Part shown: piece by piece, positions 12,037-14,267 of the stretch | Layout of the letters: the number at the start of each line of letters is the position of its first letter | How positions within the stretch are numbered: the first letter of the stretch is position 1 | Source: an uncultured Lachnospiraceae bacterium | GTDB lineage: Bacteria; Bacillota; Clostridia; Lachnospirales; Lachnospiraceae | Length of the DNA stretch: 14,267 nt | Reading direction: 5' to 3' | NCBI GenBank assembly: GCA_910586005.1 | Contig: CAJUHG010000033.1 | Coordinates: 1-14,267 of the forward strand | Program-made: the position numbers and the translations under genes | The notes under the pieces: generated by a model | Databases searched by the model: none | What the model saw: the letters and a program-made list of their open reading frames with translations, nothing else | Told to the model about the DNA's origin: nothing

Positions 12037-13677
12037 ATGAAACAATTATTCTCTATTCTTCTTGTAGTTATAATAATTACATTGACAGGATGTGCCAAGA
12101 AAGACAATTATGCACTGGATTCTCTTTCAAGTACTAGTAACAATTCTAGCACTATACAAGAGACAAATACTAACCTACGCACTTCAGAAGAATTATTTAG
12201 TAAACGAGACAAAGATAGTACTTATGAGAAAGAAACAGCCATTTCCATAACATTAAATCAAGAATCTGCTACCTGTAATTCCAATGCAGTTACTATTTCG
12301 GGCAGTACTATCACTATTTCAGACGAAGGAACCTATCTTCTCTCTGGTTCTTTAAAATCTGGAATGATTATTATAGATGCTGAAAATACAGATAAAATTC
12401 GGCTTGTACTTAATAATGTATCTATTCAATGTGACACCAGTGCTCCTATTTATGTAAAAAAAGCAGATAAAGTATTTATTACTTTAGCTGATGACAGTTA
12501 TAATACTTTGACCACTTCTGAAGAATTTACAGCCATTGATGATAACAATATTGATGGAGTAATTTTTTCAAAGGACGATTTAACTCTAAATGGAACTGGT
12601 ACATTAACACTTGAAAGTAATTATGGACATGGTATTGTTTCCAAAGATGAACTTATTATAACTAGTGGCACTTATATTATTACTACCGCAAAGCATGCAT
12701 TAAGCGGTAAAGATAGTATTTGTATTTCAGATGGAACCTTTACCATTAATGCTGGAAAAGATGGCATTCATGGAGCAAATAAGGATGATGCAAGTCTAGG
12801 TTTTGTATATATTGCAGGAGGTACTTTTGATATTACGGCTGAAGATGATGGTATCCATACAGATGCAGACCTTACAATTCTTGCTGGAACAATAACAGTA
12901 AGTAAAAGCTATGAAGGCTTAGAAGGAAAAAGTATTATTATGGAAGGAGGTACTGTTACTATCACAGCCTCTGACGATGGGGTAAATGCTTCAGATGGTA
13001 GTGGTTCTGATATGAAATCTAATAATTTTCCTCCTAGTAATTCTGAAATAGATTCTTCTATTTATATCCATATTTCAGGTGGAACACTTTCTATTGATGC
13101 TTATGGAGATGGCATTGATTCAAATGGCAATCTCTATATTGAAGGAGGAGAAATTTTTGTTTCAGGTTCAGAAACCGGTGGAAACAGTGCACTAGATTAT
13201 GATGGAGAAGCTAAAATTACTGGAGGAATGGTTGCAGCAGCAGGATTTTCTAGTATGGCACAAAATTTTGGTAATGCTTCTACACAAGGTTCTATATTAG
13301 TAAATTTTGAAACTCAAACGGCCAAAACGGAAGTTAGTTTAAAAGATAACACTGGAAATACATTGATTTCTTATACACCTATCAAACAATATGATAGCAT
13401 TGTATTTAGCCATCCTGATATTATACAAGGAAATAGCTATACCATATATTATGGAGATAAAAATATAGAAGTTAGCATGGAAACATTAATTTATGGTTCT
13501 GGAAATGAAACGGGTGGCGGTTTTAGAAAACATAAAGATAAACAACCTCCAAATGGACAAATGCCTCCTGATAATCAAGAGCTCCCAAGTGGACAAATGC
13601 CTCCTGATAATCAAGAGCTCCCAAATGGACAAATATTTCCAGATAATCAAGATATTTCTGATGCACAGACACTTTAA
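12037..13677 (+). CDS. Surface lipoprotein with Cthe_2159-like beta-helix and proline-rich repeat tail
   Basis: A 546-residue exported lipoprotein. The signal peptide ends in the lipobox LTGC, with Cys19 as the lipidation site. A Ser/Asn/Thr-rich linker (20-65) precedes a long repetitive beta-strand region (~70-430). Its early part (SGSTITISDEGTYLLSGSL, then IRLVLNNVSI and APIYVKKADKVFITL) matches the Cthe_2159 (former DUF4353) carbohydrate-binding beta-helix family. Repeated acidic turns DGIHGAN (242-248), DDGIHTD (270-276), DDGVNASD (313-320) and GDGIDSNG (357-364) look like calcium or polyanion-contact loops. A small C-terminal domain (~430-485) is followed by a proline-rich tail with three 12-residue repeats. 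AAGAAGG precedes the start; the gene lies 28 bases after DUF4956 and probably belongs to its operon. Family members bind polysaccharides; the ligand here is unknown. Confidence 0.85.
   Translation: MKQLFSILLVVIIITLTGCAKKDNYALDSLSSTSNNSSTIQETNTNLRTSEELFSKRDKDSTYEKETAISITLNQESATCNSNAVTISGSTITISDEGTYLLSGSLKSGMIIIDAENTDKIRLVLNNVSIQCDTSAPIYVKKADKVFITLADDSYNTLTTSEEFTAIDDNNIDGVIFSKDDLTLNGTGTLTLESNYGHGIVSKDELIITSGTYIITTAKHALSGKDSICISDGTFTINAGKDGIHGANKDDASLGFVYIAGGTFDITAEDDGIHTDADLTILAGTITVSKSYEGLEGKSIIMEGGTVTITASDDGVNASDGSGSDMKSNNFPPSNSEIDSSIYIHISGGTLSIDAYGDGIDSNGNLYIEGGEIFVSGSETGGNSALDYDGEAKITGGMVAAAGFSSMAQNFGNASTQGSILVNFETQTAKTEVSLKDNTGNTLISYTPIKQYDSIVFSHPDIIQGNSYTIYYGDKNIEVSMETLIYGSGNETGGGFRKHKDKQPPNGQMPPDNQELPSGQMPPDNQELPNGQIFPDNQDISDAQTL
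13551..13658 (+). repeat. Three tandem 36-base repeats encoding the lipoprotein tail
   Basis: Units start at 13551, 13587 and 13623, each encoding a variant of NGQMPPDNQELP. The first two are nearly identical at DNA level (AATGGACAA versus AGTGGACAA is the visible difference), while the third has diverged (QIFPDNQDIS). Near-identity of units 1 and 2 suggests recent duplication and a length-variable tail. Confidence 0.85.
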
Positions 13678-13802
13678 AAGAACTGCTTATTCAAAATCTG
13701 GCCATATAGACCACGTTCCTATATTGGCAAGCGTGTTTCCTATAGCAGATGAAAGGTGCTATATCATTATGTTGCTATACAAAAAACAAGATCATAGGTG
13801 TT

Positions 13803-14004
13803 ACTATACAAAAAGGTATTAAGTTTCGGGCATATCCTAACAAAGAACAGCAAAACTTCATAAGTCAGACCTTAATGTTGTAGGCTAATCTACAACAAAG
13901 GTCTTGCTGTGCGAAGTTGGGAATGTCCCAACTGTCATAAGAAACATGACCAAGGTATTAATGCAAACATAAATATCTTAAATAAAGGGCTATCTGTATC
14001 CTAA
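13803..14004 (+). pseudogene. tnpB: tnpB remnant: N- and C-terminal ends joined by a large internal deletion
   Basis: From 13803 one frame reads TIQKGIKFRAYPNKEQQNFI and on to SQTLML before a TAG at 13881-13883; KGIKFRAYPNKEQQ is the classic TnpB opening. From 13879, in another frame, comes CRLIYNKGLA, the next conserved TnpB segment (usually GCCRFVYN-like), so a small indel has shifted the frame. The same frame then passes without a break, near 13906-13910, into VRSWECPNCHKKHDQGINAN and INILNKGLSVS, ending at TAA (14002-14004). This is the C-terminal zinc-ribbon half and final RuvC motif region (canonically WxCPxCGxxHDRDxNAAxNI). About 270-330 residues of a normal ~370-430-residue TnpB are missing, including the first CxxC pair and the other RuvC motifs. 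No nuclease can be made. Confidence 0.78.
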
Positions 14005-14139
14005 AATATATCAGTACCATAGGGCATACGGAAATTTACGCTTGTGGACACTGTGTAAGACAATCCAACAAGGTAACTTGTAAAAATGCAGTAGTGGTTG
14101 AAGCAAGAATCCCACGACTTTAATCGTGTGGAATGTCAA
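14005..14139 (+). ncRNA. Orphan TnpB guide (omega/re) RNA-like region
   Basis: In IS200/IS605 elements the right end downstream of and overlapping tnpB encodes the guide RNA scaffold. Here that part survives although tnpB does not. Visible elements: ACAAG-GTAA-CTTGT (14068-14081), a perfect 5-pair stem capped by a GNRA tetraloop; a small CTT...ACA-C-TGT...AAG fold (14041-14059); and the terminal hairpin at 14111-14131. A guide, if still transcribed, would start in the flank just after the right end (about 14140 onward). No dedicated promoter is visible; transcription would come from upstream. Assignment rests on family layout and not on an alignment. Confidence 0.4.
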
Positions 14140-14152
14140 AGATAGAACTCTC

Positions 14153-14267
14153 TTAACAACTCATAGGGGCTATCTTATGAAGAGAATTTATAAAATACTT
14201 TTTTAATGAAAACTTATTCTTTTTTTCACCGAGTTTTTCTTTTAATTGATAGAAGACACTTTCTCTT
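14153..14267 (-). CDS. Possible C-terminal end of a minus-strand gene running off the window
   Basis: Reading the minus strand from the window edge, one frame is open for about 37 codons (ESVFYQLKEKLGEKKNKF, then SLKKYFINSLHKIAPMSC) up to a TAA at 14155-14153. The residue pattern is helix-like and lysine-rich. In DNA this AT-rich a frame of this length is not strong evidence, and no family is recognised. Confidence 0.25.
   Translation of the reverse strand, partial: RESVFYQLKEKLGEKKNKFSLKKYFINSLHKIAPMSC

Larger units (their letters stand above)
13741..14139 (+). mobile_element. Decayed IS200/IS605-type element
   Basis: Left side: a perfect hairpin TATAGCA-(9)-TGCTATA (13741-13763), then TTGCTATACAAAAA (13772-13785) and TTACTATACAAAAA (13801-13814), a 29-base direct repeat. 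Centre: a tnpB remnant. Right side: a structured non-coding stretch ending in the hairpin CCCACGA-CTTTAA-TCGTG-T-GG (14111-14131) followed by AATGTCAA, the familiar right-end layout of this family in clostridia. No TnpA (Y1 transposase) is present. Exact ends are not provable here; the right end is probably near 14139. The left end is uncertain and could lie closer to the lipoprotein stop at 13677. Confidence 0.65.

Noticed and set aside
13493..13822. Plus-strand 109-codon ORF overlapping the lipoprotein end and the transposon relic
   Set aside because: It is an out-of-frame reading of the proline-repeat DNA continuing into the relic, with no ribosome site.

Overview
The window reads as a low-GC Gram-positive chromosome segment, most likely from the Clostridia (Lachnospiraceae-like). 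The base composition is strongly AT-rich, ribosome binding sites are strong and purine-rich (AAGGAGG type), and the families present are typical of that group: an XRE-TPR regulator, DUF975, a cytidylate-kinase-like protein, a VTC/DUF4956/Cthe_2159 set and IS200/IS605-type ends. There is no rRNA, tRNA or CRISPR array. The genus cannot be fixed from sequence alone.

Region 1 (1-4273, minus strand): an XRE regulator with a TPR-like C-terminal part (81-1016), then an operon transcribed DUF975 membrane protein -> OmpR-type response regulator -> histidine kinase (4134 down to 1309). DUF975 and the regulator overlap by 29 bases, and regulator and kinase are 2 bases apart. The kinase has an unusual repeat-built, highly charged insertion between the two helices of its phosphotransfer domain. 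The operon promoter has direct repeats on the helical period of DNA, as expected for autoregulation by an OmpR-type protein.

Region 2 (4274-8170, plus strand): a CLC antiporter with CLC-F (fluoride) type signatures, an ArsB/NhaD-type ion transporter behind a leader of overlapping miniature ORFs, and a cytidylate-kinase-like P-loop protein. A short GC-richer, hairpin-bearing tract (7449-7542) separates the last two. These genes have separate ribosome binding sites and probably separate promoters.

Region 3 (8171-13677, plus strand): a long AT-rich hairpin, an extended -10 promoter with a duplicated leader, then a response regulator and histidine kinase overlapping by ATGA. They are followed by a VTC-type polyphosphate polymerase, a DUF4956 membrane protein overlapping it by 8 bases, and a large lipoprotein with a Cthe_2159-like beta-helix and a proline-rich repeat tail. 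This is the most system-like part of the window. A reasonable model is a signal-controlled machine in which the cytoplasmic polymerase makes polyphosphate, DUF4956 anchors it or moves the chain across the membrane, and the calcium/polyanion-type lipoprotein acts outside. The enzyme family is known; the combined role is inference.

Region 4 (13678-14267): a decayed IS200/IS605-type element. A tnpB remnant keeps only the N-terminal ~30-40 and C-terminal ~35 residues, with a frameshift and a large internal deletion. The right-end structured region, which in these elements encodes the guide (omega/re) RNA, still looks organised, with a GNRA-capped hairpin and a terminal hairpin. The last ~115 bases may hold the C-terminal end of a minus-strand gene running off the window.
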